NCBI RefSeq assembly: GCF_000378625.1
Contig: NZ_KB905170.1
Coordinates: 124,001 to 188,000, forward strand
DNA: 64,000 nucleotides
Reading direction: 5' to 3'
DNA from: Colwellia piezophila ATCC BAA-637
Lineage (GTDB): Bacteria > Pseudomonadota > Gammaproteobacteria > Enterobacterales > Alteromonadaceae
A program made the translations under genes and the position numbers. The notes beneath the pieces were generated by a model. That model was not told where the DNA came from and made no database searches. It saw only the letters and a list, made by a program, of their open reading frames with translations. Below are positions 38,665-48,486 of this stretch, in pieces (the first letter of the stretch is position 1; every line of letters starts with the position of its first letter).

Positions 38665-41604
38665 TTACCTAGCTTCGCTGCATTGATCTAATAAATACAG
38701 CACCGACTGATAAGATATACCTGATTGTTCAGTTAAACCTATCTCACAGGTACGAGAGTTACTCAAGCCTTGTTGACAACCTGAGGGGATTTGGGCTTTT
38801 AATGGCGCCAGTGCACTTTTATTTAACTCAGGTAAATAAAAGCCTTTATCACCGGCGAAGCCACAACAACTGATATTCTCGGGTTCAATAATATTATCAC
38901 TACAAAGCCTGGCTATTTGCTTTAAATATCGACCTTTATCCATTTTTTCACTGCTACAGGTATTGTGCAGCATAAAAACCTCATCGCTTTTGTTAACAGT
39001 AAGATTATCAACAACAAATTTAGCGACAAACTCCGTTGCTTCTAATATCACTAGGTTATTTGGCAGTTTATCCTCGCCTTCAATTTGGCTAATAGTTAAC
39101 GCGCATGGACTAGCATCAATAATGACTGGCCATTGACCTTGCTCTGAAGCTGCGACTACTTTTGCTATAAATTGCTGTTTTTTATCTTCGGCAATCGCTG
39201 CCAAGCCTTTTGACTGCCATGGCATGCCACAACATAATTCATCACTACCTGTTGGGATAATAACCGAGATATTAGCTTTCTTACATAATGAGAGTATTAC
39301 TGCTGGTAAGCTGCGCTTATCTTTAGCTTTACCATCGGTGCCGAAAATACGATTAGCACACGAAGGTACGTAGACCACTTTACTTACAGTACCGGCGCTA
39401 TTGTTAGAACTTTCTAGGCGAATATTTTCTTTATAACCTTTGCTATCAGTACTCTTTTTCGCTCCTGTTGGCCAAGCCTCATACCATTTAGGAATGGCAT
39501 TATGACTAAATTTATTCAAAAGATTAAAAGTGCTTTTTGTTAACTTATTTCCGACTACTTTATTCACCGTACTTACGGTATTTAATCCTAACTTAGCAAC
39601 ACTAGTGGCTATGGTGAAATTATTCGCTATTAGTTTCGCTGCCGTAGACTTTATTTTACTGTCAGTATTTTTCTTTTGCCTTAACGATTGAATAAACATG
39701 CCGGTATCAATTCCCACCGGACATTGCTGACCGCATAACCCCGTGGCAGCACAACTATCAATGCCGAAAAATTGATAATCTTTTTCTAATTCAGTTAATT
39801 TGGCTTGTAAGTCTGCTTTTATCGGGTCTTGGGCACCTTCTATTTGCTGAGTTAATAAGGCTTTTTGGCGCCATAAGGCAATACGTTGGCGCGGTGTGAT
39901 GGTAAAGTCTTTCGACGGACAAACCGGCTCACAAAAGCCACATTCAATACAAGTATCAATGATGTCATCGGCAGCAGTCATGGTCTTTAAGTTACGAACA
40001 TGTACCTCGCTATCTTCATTGATGATAACTCCAGGGTTGAGTATACCGTGGGGATCAAACAATACCTTTAACTGTTTCATCACTTGATATAAGTCCCCTC
40101 CCCACTCCATTTCCACAAATGGTGCCATATTACGGCCGGTGCCATGTTCAGCTTTAAGCGAACCTTGATAATCAATAGCCACCATTTTTGTGACTGTTGC
40201 CATAAATTCACGATAACGATTGATTTCTTTTTCATTGGCAAAGGTTTGAGTAAAAACAAAGTGTAAGTTTCCATCTAAGGCATGACCAAAAATAATGGCT
40301 TCATCATAGCCATATTGCTTAAATAGTTGCTGTAATTCACTAACACCTTCTGCCAACCTTGGTAGTGGCAGGGCTATATCCTCAATAATCACCGTGGTTC
40401 CCGTTGGACGAACAGAGCCAACGGCGGGAAACATGCCTTTGCGTATTTTCCATAAGGCCTCAATTTCGACTGTATCAGTGGTGAATGATTTTTGTCCTTG
40501 AATCGAATGTTCAAAATTTTCAATATGTACCAACAACTGCTGTTCATTAAAGTTTAACATTTCGCTAGTTTCAGCCGTAAATTCTATGAGCAGTCCAACA
40601 CTATTTTCGTGCAGGGCTTTATCCATAGTTACAATGGAGGCTAGTTGTGTTTGGACACAGCTTAAAGCTCTCGAGTCCATAATTTCTACGGCATCCACTC
40701 GCTCTTTTGCTAAAAGTGACACCAAATTACACGCTGTCGCCATATTATCAAAAATGAATAGTCCGGTAGATTTATGAGGCAAGACGACTACGGTGTGATA
40801 GGTAATATTACTAATGAACGCTAAAGTCCCTTCTGAGCCAATCATTAAATGACTAATAATATCGATAACATCGCTGTAATCTATCAGTGCGTTTAAGCCA
40901 TAACCGGTGGTATTTTTTAAGCGGTACTTATGTTTAATCTTAGCGACTAAGGTTTTATCAGCATTGACGTAATCAACGATACTCATTAAGCGAGTCACTA
41001 GCGTTTGGTTCTGCTGAAGAAACATCGCCCTCGATTGACTATCAGCCGTATTTAACTGGTTGCCATTAGCAAAAATCAACTGGATATCTGCTAAGGTGTG
41101 ATAGCTATTATCTTTCACCCCACAACACATTCCCGAAGAGTTATTGGCGGCAATACCGCCAATTTTACAACTATTGATAGAGGCAGGATCTGGCCCAATT
41201 TTTCGAGAATAATCAGCCAGTGCTTTATTTGCTTGCGCGCCGATAACTCCAGGTTGCAGGGCTATTTTTTCGCCTTGATCTAAAACCTGAATGCCCTGCC
41301 AATGACTCGATAAAATAATGAGTACTGAGTCGGTAATAGCTTGGCCTGATAAACTAGTGCCTGCGGCGCGAAATGTGATGGCTACCTGATATTTTTCAGC
41401 CAGTTGTATCACCGCACAGATCTGTTTTTCATCGTCAATTTTCAGAACAACTTTAGGGGTTAAGCGATAAAAACTTGCATCGGTGCCATAGGCAAAGCGC
41501 TGTAAATAGCCCGCTATTATATTTTCTTCTGGCAGGATTTGGCTGATAGCCTGACTAAATCCTGTAAATAAGTTTGCCGATGTGGTTTGATTAGCATTTG
41601 CCAT
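38665..41604 (-). CDS. FAD and Fe-S D-2-hydroxyacid dehydrogenase (Dld-II/YdiJ type)
   Basis: A 979-residue fusion. An N-terminal PCMH-type FAD domain (YGTDASFYRLTPKVV, FRAAGTSLSGQAITD, SCKIGGIAANNSSGMCCGV) is followed by the FAD-oxidase C-terminal domain (HALDGNLHFVF, KAEHGTGRNMAPFV), two ferredoxin-type clusters (CIECGFCEPVCPS; CAATGLCGQQCPVGI) and a C-terminal CCG domain (LCCGMPWQSKG, ISCCGFAGDKGF). This layout is that of membrane-associated D-lactate or D-2-hydroxyglutarate dehydrogenases. The start at 41604 has AAGGAT upstream. Exact substrate is not decidable; the L-2-hydroxyglutarate-oxidase-like gene is two genes away. Confidence 0.88.
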   Translation of the reverse strand: MANANQTTSANLFTGFSQAISQILPEENIIAGYLQRFAYGTDASFYRLTPKVVLKIDDEKQICAVIQLAEKYQVAITFRAAGTSLSGQAITDSVLIILSSHWQGIQVLDQGEKIALQPGVIGAQANKALADYSRKIGPDPASINSCKIGGIAANNSSGMCCGVKDNSYHTLADIQLIFANGNQLNTADSQSRAMFLQQNQTLVTRLMSIVDYVNADKTLVAKIKHKYRLKNTTGYGLNALIDYSDVIDIISHLMIGSEGTLAFISNITYHTVVVLPHKSTGLFIFDNMATACNLVSLLAKERVDAVEIMDSRALSCVQTQLASIVTMDKALHENSVGLLIEFTAETSEMLNFNEQQLLVHIENFEHSIQGQKSFTTDTVEIEALWKIRKGMFPAVGSVRPTGTTVIIEDIALPLPRLAEGVSELQQLFKQYGYDEAIIFGHALDGNLHFVFTQTFANEKEINRYREFMATVTKMVAIDYQGSLKAEHGTGRNMAPFVEMEWGGDLYQVMKQLKVLFDPHGILNPGVIINEDSEVHVRNLKTMTAADDIIDTCIECGFCEPVCPSKDFTITPRQRIALWRQKALLTQQIEGAQDPIKADLQAKLTELEKDYQFFGIDSCAATGLCGQQCPVGIDTGMFIQSLRQKKNTDSKIKSTAAKLIANNFTIATSVAKLGLNTVSTVNKVVGNKLTKSTFNLLNKFSHNAIPKWYEAWPTGAKKSTDSKGYKENIRLESSNNSAGTVSKVVYVPSCANRIFGTDGKAKDKRSLPAVILSLCKKANISVIIPTGSDELCCGMPWQSKGLAAIAEDKKQQFIAKVVAASEQGQWPVIIDASPCALTISQIEGEDKLPNNLVILEATEFVAKFVVDNLTVNKSDEVFMLHNTCSSEKMDKGRYLKQIARLCSDNIIEPENISCCGFAGDKGFYLPELNKSALAPLKAQIPSGCQQGLSNSRTCEIGLTEQSGISYQSVLYLLDQCSEAR

Positions 41605-41740
41605 TAAAGTTATCCTTATAAAGCCACAGTTCCATATTCTCCTGAACAACCATTAGTGCATCACAGCGCCTTGAATTGAGATTGCTCAAGCACTCTAAAA
41701 CATCCATCCTAAATGGTAACGGCTATGAACAAGTTCAATG

Positions 41741-42940
41741 CTAGTTTATATCCGGATAAAGCAAATATGGACGGCGTTTACGCTTAAAAGCCTCTAAATC
41801 AGCTTGCCAACTCTGTTTAATTTGCTCGGCACTATGCCCTGAAATTATCGCTTTTCTTAATTTATCTGTTCCTGCCAATTTATCCATAAACTTTGGACTA
41901 TTAAAAAAAACAACCTCTTTTTCAGCGAATGCTTTATACCAACGAATGATAAAATCTAAGTCTAATCCTTGACTTACAATGTGGCGAAGATCCTCTCCAT
42001 ATAACTTTTTATTGAGCAATTTTGGCTTACTTGCAGCTCCAGGCGTAACAACAGGAGTAAAACTAAAACTTCCCCTATTGATATTATCATGACCGATCAC
42101 CTCAAATGGAAAAGGTGTGCCTCGACCTATGCTTACAGGCGTCGCTTCAAAAAAGGCTAATGACGGATATAAAGCAATAGCATGGGCATTCGGTAAGTTA
42201 GGGCTCGGTTTTATCGGTAAGTTATAGGCTAAGTCTCTTTGATAGTTTTTTACTTTAACAACGGTAAGCGCAAGATTTTTTTCAGTAGTTAACCAATTTT
42301 CACCTTTAATCATTTGAGCCAACTCGGCCACAGTAAGGCCATGTAACAAAGGAATTGGGTGCATACCAACGAATGATTGAAACTCTACTTCCAGGACAGG
42401 CCCGTCAATATAGGCGCCATTAGGGTTAGGTCGGTCTAAAACAATAAATTCAACCCCCGCATCGGCAGCGGCTTCCATCATATAGTGCATAGTAGATATA
42501 TAGGTATAAAAACGGACACCAACGTCTTGGATATCAAAAACAATCACATCAAGTTTTTTCATCGTGCTTAACGATGGTTTACGGTTATTACCATAAAGTG
42601 AAACTAGCGGTATACACGTTGTTGTATCGATGCTAGAAGCAAATTTTTCACCTGCATCACGCTTGCCGCGAAAGCCATGTTCTGGGGCAAAAATCATCTG
42701 TATATTGATTTTTTCTTTTAGTAAGACATCAACGAGATGTTCATCAAACACTGTCGAGGTTTGATTAACGACCAAAGCGACTCGTTTACCTGCTAATTTT
42801 GGTAAGTATTGCGAGACTCGCTCTGCGCCAACCGTCAGTGTTGGTTGTGTTGTAGCCGTTACCGACAAACTTAAAAAAGATGAAGAAATGCTAATAAATA
42901 GCATGATGACTTTGATCAATACCGTTAATTTATTAACCAC
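41741..42940 (-). CDS. namZ: Exo-beta-N-acetylmuramidase NamZ family (DUF1343)
   Basis: A 399-residue exported protein: an N-terminal hydrophobic segment (about 5-27) is probably a signal peptide. The DUF1343 domain shows GKRVALVVNQTS, FAPEHGFRGKRDAGEKF, VFDIQDVGVRFYTYISTMHYM, VLDRPNPNGAYIDGPVL and GRGTPFPFEVIG. Characterised NamZ releases MurNAc from the non-reducing ends of peptidoglycan fragments. It lies 4 bases downstream of murQ, the enzyme that converts MurNAc-6-phosphate, which supports the function. It starts at GTG. Confidence 0.88.
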   Translation of the reverse strand: MVNKLTVLIKVIMLFISISSSFLSLSVTATTQPTLTVGAERVSQYLPKLAGKRVALVVNQTSTVFDEHLVDVLLKEKINIQMIFAPEHGFRGKRDAGEKFASSIDTTTCIPLVSLYGNNRKPSLSTMKKLDVIVFDIQDVGVRFYTYISTMHYMMEAAADAGVEFIVLDRPNPNGAYIDGPVLEVEFQSFVGMHPIPLLHGLTVAELAQMIKGENWLTTEKNLALTVVKVKNYQRDLAYNLPIKPSPNLPNAHAIALYPSLAFFEATPVSIGRGTPFPFEVIGHDNINRGSFSFTPVVTPGAASKPKLLNKKLYGEDLRHIVSQGLDLDFIIRWYKAFAEKEVVFFNSPKFMDKLAGTDKLRKAIISGHSAEQIKQSWQADLEAFKRKRRPYLLYPDIN

Positions 42941-42944
42941 AACA

Positions 42945-43871
42945 TTAATGCCCTTGTTGCTCGACAGCTTTACGCAGAAAACCTTTGTTAGTGATTAAGG
43001 CCGCTGTAGCTTGCTCAACAGTTAAACCTGTTAATACCATCAAGCTGGCGAGCTTGGTTTGATTGTTTGCTTGGCAAAGTGCTTTCTCTGCCGTACTAAA
43101 GTCACATTCTGTTGCCTGCATGACAATGCGAACAGCACGAGCATAGAGTTTTTCATTACTGGCATTCACATCGATCATTAGATTTTTATAGCTTTTACCG
43201 CTTCGTATCATACTGGCAGTACTGAGCATATTTAAAATCAATTTTTGGGCAGTACCTGATTTCATTCGAGTCGAGCCGGTGAGCACTTCTGCACCCACCA
43301 CAGCGCAAATGTCTATGTCACTATGTTGCGCATAATCCTTATTAACACTACAACTGATGCCGATAACCTTAGCGCCCTGCTCTTTGGCATACACCATAGC
43401 CGATAATACATAAGGTGTTCGGCCACTCGCAGCGATGCCCACTAACACATCTTTATCACAAAAGTGAATCGCTTTTAAATCATCAATAGCCTGCTGCCTA
43501 TTGTCTTCTGCGCCTTCAACTGCTTTATACATAGCGCACGCACCACCCGCTAAAATACCCAGCACTTGCTCGCTTGTCACACTAAAAGTAGGAGGACACT
43601 CAACCGAATCAAGTACCCCTAATCTGCCACTTGTACCGGCGCCGATATAAATAAGTCGACCACCACAAGCAAAAGCATCAACAATCAAATCAACACTTCG
43701 TGCAATCTCAGGTAATAATTGGCCAACAATACCGGCAACCTTTTGATCCTCAGTATTTATTTTTTTCACTATGCCCAATGAATCGAGTAAATCTATATCT
43801 AAGGTGTCAGGATTTTGCCCTTCTGTGCTGATGTTATTAAGCGCATTTACTAGGTTTTCTTGAATGTTCAT
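42945..43871 (-). CDS. murQ: N-acetylmuramic acid 6-phosphate etherase
   Basis: Removes the lactyl ether from MurNAc-6-phosphate to give GlcNAc-6-phosphate in cell-wall recycling. The 308-residue SIS-domain protein has [25 protein letters not shown] split over its first core block, [31 protein letters not shown] and a C-terminal UBA-like helical region. Length equals E. coli MurQ (298) within a few residues. It forms an operon with namZ. The kinase that makes MurNAc-6-phosphate (AnmK or AmgK/MurP) is not in the window. Confidence 0.95.
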   Translation of the reverse strand: MNIQENLVNALNNISTEGQNPDTLDIDLLDSLGIVKKINTEDQKVAGIVGQLLPEIARSVDLIVDAFACGGRLIYIGAGTSGRLGVLDSVECPPTFSVTSEQVLGILAGGACAMYKAVEGAEDNRQQAIDDLKAIHFCDKDVLVGIAASGRTPYVLSAMVYAKEQGAKVIGISCSVNKDYAQHSDIDICAVVGAEVLTGSTRMKSGTAQKLILNMLSTASMIRSGKSYKNLMIDVNASNEKLYARAVRIVMQATECDFSTAEKALCQANNQTKLASLMVLTGLTVEQATAALITNKGFLRKAVEQQGH

Positions 43872-44108
43872 GACTTTATCTCGTTGTGGTTATCTGGCTT
43901 AATTTCTCGTTGTATAAAACACCTTAAAATTATATAAATTTGTCGGTTAACCATAAAGTTACGATTAACCTAAAGCACGCTATAGTTATCATGGTACACT
44001 GATAACTAATAAAAAATAGAAGAATTAACGACATTTCACCTCGTCAACTCGTTTATTTTTGCCTTTCTTTATCTGTAATCATTCAGCCGTAAATTATCAA
44101 CCATACAC

Positions 44109-45191
44109 ATGAATCATACTTCCAGACATACACAAGCAATTATCGACTTAGATGCACTAGTTAACAACTATCAATACATTGATAGTTTAGCCAGTAATAG
44201 TAATACCATTGCCGTCATTAAAGCCGATGCCTATGGTCATGATGCCAATGAAGTGGCGCGAGCATTAAGCTCGAAAGTAACTTGCTTTGCGGTCGGTTTT
44301 ATCGATGAAGCATTAGCGCTGCGCCGTGATGGCATTAATAATGAGATACTCATTCTTGAAGGTCCTTTTAACCAAAGTGACTTTGACATAGCGCAAAAAT
44401 ATAATTTTATATTAATGCTGCACAGTGATTATCAAATACAGTGGTTAAACTCGATGAGCGCTGAATTTTCGGGTGATCTTTGGTTAAAAGTAGATACGGG
44501 CATGAACCGCTTAGGTTTCCCTGTTGGGCAAGTCGATAACATCATCTCACAGCTAACCGAAAAACAAAGAAGTAAGCTAGTATTGTGTTCTCATTTTTCA
44601 ACGGCGGAACAACTTGATAATGCTAAACCTCTAAAGCAATTAGCTGCCTTAAAGAAGTTGGTCTCAAAGCACGACTGTAAATTTAGTATGGCTAATTCGG
44701 CTGGTATTCTAAATTGGCCGGCAAGTCATGGTGATCACACTCGCTTAGGCTTAGCCCTTTATGGAATCTCACCCATTGGTGATACCCCGATAACACAAGC
44801 GCTCATTCCCGTAATGACCTTGCAAGCCAATATTATAGCGATACATACAGTCCCCATTGGCGAAACGGTTGGTTATGGTGATATTTGGCAAGCTAAACGA
44901 GAAACGACAATAGCAACGGTTGCGATTGGCTATGCTGATGGCTACCCACGTAATGCAAAATCGGGTACTCCAGTTTTCATAAATGGTAAAGTTGTGCCAC
45001 TTGTCGGCCGAGTTTCAATGGATATGATTACCGTAGATATCACCGACTTAGCTAATACTGTAATTGGTGATATTGTCGAGTTATGGGGCAAGAATATCAA
45101 CATTGATATCGTTGCCCGACACAGCGACAGCATCAATTATGAGTTATTAACCCGGGTGTCAAAACGTGTACCAAAGGTTATCGCTGAGTAA
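44109..45191 (+). CDS. alr: Alanine racemase
   Basis: Interconverts L- and D-alanine for peptidoglycan; PLP enzyme. The 360-residue protein has the PLP-lysine motif AVIKADAYGHD (about 34-44), KVDTGMNRLGF, NSAGILNWPASHGDHTRLGLALYG split over the PLP-phosphate region, the catalytic tyrosine near VGYGDIW and the GRVSMDMITVD block. It is divergent from murQ and converges with queE; a hairpin terminator lies between alr and queE. Confidence 0.96.
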   Translation: MNHTSRHTQAIIDLDALVNNYQYIDSLASNSNTIAVIKADAYGHDANEVARALSSKVTCFAVGFIDEALALRRDGINNEILILEGPFNQSDFDIAQKYNFILMLHSDYQIQWLNSMSAEFSGDLWLKVDTGMNRLGFPVGQVDNIISQLTEKQRSKLVLCSHFSTAEQLDNAKPLKQLAALKKLVSKHDCKFSMANSAGILNWPASHGDHTRLGLALYGISPIGDTPITQALIPVMTLQANIIAIHTVPIGETVGYGDIWQAKRETTIATVAIGYADGYPRNAKSGTPVFINGKVVPLVGRVSMDMITVDITDLANTVIGDIVELWGKNINIDIVARHSDSINYELLTRVSKRVPKVIAE

Positions 45192-45214
45192 GTTGTCTTA
45201 TTGCCAGGTCACCT

Positions 45215-45249
45215 GCTTTTTAATCTGGGTTTAAGTCAGATTAAAAAGC
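45215..45249. terminator. Bidirectional terminator between alr and queE
   Basis: GCTTTTTAATCTG pairs perfectly with CAGATTAAAAAGC around a 9-base loop. The T and A runs lie within the stem. It sits between the convergent genes alr and queE. Confidence 0.7.
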
Positions 45250-45266
45250 CAGTTCACAGAGTCAAT

Positions 45267-45935
45267 TTATTCAATACCAATATATTTGTGTACTTGTATC
45301 GATAAACGCCAGTTGTTTTCTATGCACGTTGCGATGGCTAGATCCGTCGCCCGTTTCTTTTGGCTTATGGGTTGCAAATAAATAGCGGTATCCGCTACTT
45401 GATGCTGTGCCAATAAGGCTTTTAAATCCTCGACGTGTTGCTCTGTTGCCACTGGGTGCTTAATTTCATTAGCCCGTGACATAGCACTCGCTAAGATTTT
45501 ATAACCACCGCGCATATTTATTTTAGGCGAGACTGTTACCCAACATTTTTCGGTAGTGATAATTTCAAACGTACCTGAGGTTTCAATTTGTGTGCTATAA
45601 CCTTGCTGTTCAAATAACTGACACAACGGCGTTAAATCAACCATACAAGGCTCGCCACCCGTAATAACTATATGTTTCGCTTTAAAGTTTTTCTCTTGTA
45701 CTAACGCGAAAATATCCTCAACGGTAAAACTAGACCACTGCGAGGTCTCTACTTTTTTAGCTAACATCGTTTCAGGGCTAACTTGGTCATCAAGTTCAAT
45801 ATCCCAGGTATGTTTAGTATCACACCACGAACACCCTACAGGGCAGCCCTGTAGTCTAATAAAAATTGACGGTTGTCCGGTAAAAGACCCTTCTCCCTGA
45901 ATGGTTTCAAAAAGCTCATTAATTTTATAGTTCAT
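45267..45935 (-). CDS. queE: 7-carboxy-7-deazaguanine synthase
   Basis: A radical-SAM enzyme that makes 7-carboxy-7-deazaguanine in queuosine synthesis. The 222-residue form from ATG 45935 aligns from the first residue with E. coli QueE (223): INELFETIQGEGSFTG, IFIRLQGCPVGCSWCDTKHTW with the three cluster cysteines, ITGGEPC, IETSGT, VSPKINMRGGYK and the C-terminal SIQVHKYIGIE. An upstream GTG at 45992 would add 19 residues unlike the family. It is divergent from queC, with a 265-base inverted-repeat element between them. Confidence 0.95.
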   Translation of the reverse strand: MNYKINELFETIQGEGSFTGQPSIFIRLQGCPVGCSWCDTKHTWDIELDDQVSPETMLAKKVETSQWSSFTVEDIFALVQEKNFKAKHIVITGGEPCMVDLTPLCQLFEQQGYSTQIETSGTFEIITTEKCWVTVSPKINMRGGYKILASAMSRANEIKHPVATEQHVEDLKALLAQHQVADTAIYLQPISQKKRATDLAIATCIENNWRLSIQVHKYIGIE

Positions 45936-46043
45936 GGGTATTATCGATTTCTCTTCTGCATTATGGGGTATTTTATTAGCCGTGTTAGTCACTTTCTGCT
46001 TTAGCCTATTGCTTATTTCAAGTAAAATAATAGGCCTTGTTTA

Positions 46044-46308
46044 GGGGCTATTGATCTTTCAGGGTTAAATTTTGTTCGAGATAAAAGCGTTTTAGTCGCG
46101 GCGAGTAGTGTGTAGCCTAGTAATTCTAAGCTAATACTACTCAACAAAGAATAAAACGCTTTTAGCCGAATCCTTCGGACAGCGTTTTTTTTGGCATTTT
46201 TACTGCGTTATCGCCTTTTTATGTGGAATAACCACACGACAAAGGCTCTACCTTGTATAAGTACCCAACAATTCGCTGCAAAAGTAATCTCGAAAGATCA
46301 ACAGCTCC
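46044..46308. mobile_element. Inverted-repeat element of 265 bp in front of queC
   Basis: The 17-base ends GGGGCTATTGATCTTTC (46044-46060) and, inverted, GGAGCTGTTGATCTTTC (46292-46308) match at 15 positions. Inside, AAAAGCGTTTTA (46083-46094) pairs with TAAAACGCTTTT (46152-46163), with further pairing GAGTAGT/ACTACTC. A small hairpin CCGAATCCTTCGG then precedes CAGCG and eight T residues, which looks like a terminator on the plus strand. No gene is inside. Confidence 0.65.
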
Positions 46309-46342
46309 CATTATACCTTAGATCAATTAAGAGAGCTTTCAA

Positions 46343-46999
46343 ATGACTGAAAAAGTTGTTGTTATATATTCTGGCGGCATGGACTCATTTACTGTTTTAA
46401 ACCGTGCTCAAAAAGACGGAAAATTAGTATTTGCTTTATCCTTTGACTATGGTCAACGACATGTAAAGGAGTTGGAATGTGCTAGCACTGTCTGTAGTGA
46501 ACTCGGCATTAACCATAAAGTCATTGATATATCAGCAATCAATCAATTACTTGGTGGCTCTTCATTAACTGATGATATCGATATTCCCGAGGGACATTAC
46601 GAATCTGAGAGTATGAAGTCTACAGTAGTACCCAATAGAAACATGATTTTGCTTTCTTTAGCCGTTGCTTATGCCGTATCGGTTGGTGCAGAGCAGGTTT
46701 ATTACGGCGCTCACTCTGGTGATCACGCTATCTACCCTGACTGTAGACCCGAGTTTGTCGAAAAGATGAACGATGTTTGTAAAATAGCTAACTATGAAAG
46801 TGTGGAAATATTCAGTCCTTATTTAACCGTTAATAAATCAGCAATACTGAGCGATGGGATCGCGATGGGTTTAGATTATAGCAATACTTGGACCTGTTAT
46901 AACGGTCGAGATAAAGCCTGTGGAAAATGTAGTGCTTGTGAAGAAAGGTTAGAGGCTTTTTCTGATAACAATGTCACTGATCCAATCAGTTATGAATAA
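46343..46999 (+). CDS. queC: 7-cyano-7-deazaguanine synthase
   Basis: Converts 7-carboxy-7-deazaguanine to preQ0 with ATP and ammonia. The 218-residue protein shows the PP-loop [11 protein letters not shown] (about 9-19), [45 protein letters not shown] and the zinc cysteines [20 protein letters not shown]. The ribosome binding site is AGAGAG. The promoter presumably lies within or upstream of the inverted-repeat element that ends 34 bases before the start codon. Confidence 0.96.
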   Translation: MTEKVVVIYSGGMDSFTVLNRAQKDGKLVFALSFDYGQRHVKELECASTVCSELGINHKVIDISAINQLLGGSSLTDDIDIPEGHYESESMKSTVVPNRNMILLSLAVAYAVSVGAEQVYYGAHSGDHAIYPDCRPEFVEKMNDVCKIANYESVEIFSPYLTVNKSAILSDGIAMGLDYSNTWTCYNGRDKACGKCSACEERLEAFSDNNVTDPISYE

Positions 47000-47042
47000 G
47001 CATTAATAGAAATTAAAATTATAAGTAGTTCAAAATATAACG

Positions 47043-48017
47043 ATGACTGATTCAAAGTTAGCTGTAAGCATAGTAAAAAAAACGCTAGTACAATCATATC
47101 GGGCTAAAGTGTACCAATTGCTTGAGGGCCACTCAAATATAAGTATTGCCGCAAAATTCATTAATTTGTTATTAATAATACTTATCATTACTAACGTTAT
47201 TGCCGCTATCTTTGAGTCAGAATCAACTTACCATCAGCAATATTTGTTTGAATTCGCCCTCTTTGAATTTATTTCGTTATCGATATTTTGCGCTGAATAC
47301 TTACTACGTCTGTGGTGCTGCGTTGAAGCTGAAGAATATGCTCACTTACCCAAGTCTAAAGCTCGGTTGCAGTATGTTTTTACCCCACTGGCCTTGATTG
47401 ACCTTATCGCGATTCTTCCGTTTATTATCGCAATGTTCTTTAGTATCGATTTACGTTCATTACGTTTAATTAGGGTTTTACGATTATTAAAACTAACGCA
47501 TTACTTTAAAGGTTTTAATATTTTTATTACGGTTATTACCAAAGAATTCAAAAGTATTACGGCTGCCATGATGGTGATGTTATTTCTTATTATCATCGCC
47601 GCCAGTTTAATGCATGCTATTGAAGGTAAAATTCAACCGGAAACCTTTGGTAGTATTTTACGTGCTTTGTGGTGGTCTGTGGTCACCATGACCACAGTGG
47701 GCTATGGTGATGTTGTACCCATTACCGCCATTGGAAAAGTTATTGCTACCCTGATTATGCTTATTGGTGTTGGTTTAGTTGCCCTCCCTGCCGGCATGTT
47801 AGCAGCAAGATTTGGAGAAGAGCTTAGAGAACGCAAAGAAAACCTCGATAGCCAGATAAGAGATGCTTTAACAGATGGCTATATCGACCAAAAAGAGTAT
47901 CAGGATTTAGCCAAGTTGGCTGATAAATTAGAAATTGACCCAGAAGACTTTAAACGCAGCATTACCCTATTAAAACAGGGAAAACACCACAAAAAATGCC
48001 CACACTGTGGAAAATAA
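47043..48017 (+). CDS. Voltage-gated-type potassium channel
   Basis: A 324-residue six-helix ion channel. Helices S1-S3 lie between about 38 and 140; S4 has the charged repeat RSLRLIRVLRLLKLTHYF (about 139-156); the pore helix precedes the selectivity filter TMTTVGYGDVVP (about 216-227). The cytoplasmic tail (from about 260) is charged, with a predicted coiled or EF-like region (SQIRDALTDGYIDQKEY) and ends in a Cys pair, CPHCGK. K+ selectivity follows from GYGD. It follows queC by 43 bases. Confidence 0.9.
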   Translation: MTDSKLAVSIVKKTLVQSYRAKVYQLLEGHSNISIAAKFINLLLIILIITNVIAAIFESESTYHQQYLFEFALFEFISLSIFCAEYLLRLWCCVEAEEYAHLPKSKARLQYVFTPLALIDLIAILPFIIAMFFSIDLRSLRLIRVLRLLKLTHYFKGFNIFITVITKEFKSITAAMMVMLFLIIIAASLMHAIEGKIQPETFGSILRALWWSVVTMTTVGYGDVVPITAIGKVIATLIMLIGVGLVALPAGMLAARFGEELRERKENLDSQIRDALTDGYIDQKEYQDLAKLADKLEIDPEDFKRSITLLKQGKHHKKCPHCGK

Positions 48018-48196
48018 CCACTGAAATAGTCAATGCGCAGTGATTCTCAAGTAAATAATATAATGCTTTTTAATAACTTATCCGTCTATAGATTATTATC
48101 TTCCATTGATTTTCTTTTAAGACAAAAAATTTATAACCGCTAGCACGCTTTAGCCCTAGACTTATAGGGTGTTAAATGAAAGTTAGAGGTTACCTG

Positions 48197-48409
48197 ATGA
48201 GTGCTACTTGGAAGTATCAAGCACAACGTTTGAAGCAATTAATTGATGCCAATAGTGTAACTCAAGCCCACCTTTATATGGAGCGGCTATTATTGTTTCC
48301 TATCGATATTCAAGACCGAATAATAGAAGATATTAGTCACCTTCCCCACTGTAACAGTGATGCTGTAGCGACTATTCTTGGCCACTACTCCATACAAGAT
48401 CTTAAGTAG
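48197..48409 (+). CDS. Small hypothetical protein (70 aa)
   Basis: Not recognised. The preferred start is ATG 48197, 8 bases after GAGG; a reading from 48176 adds 7 residues without a better signal. The protein is soluble, mainly helical by composition, beginning MSATWKYQAQRLKQLIDANS, with QAHLYMERLLLFP and a short Asp/Ile-rich middle. No Cys pair, membrane segment or known motif was seen. The good ribosome binding site and normal codon use favour a real gene. It stands alone between the K+ channel and convergent uvrB. Confidence 0.6.
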   Translation: MSATWKYQAQRLKQLIDANSVTQAHLYMERLLLFPIDIQDRIIEDISHLPHCNSDAVATILGHYSIQDLK

Positions 48410-48486
48410 CGACAGAGTTATACCAAGTCCAATACGTTTAACAAAAATGAATTTTGTTCTCGCTAGTGTTTTTTATGGCAAAGCAG

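Noticed and set aside
46020-46342. preQ1 riboswitch before queC
   Set aside because: The leader is taken up by an inverted-repeat element; the short preQ1 aptamer pattern was not found by eye.
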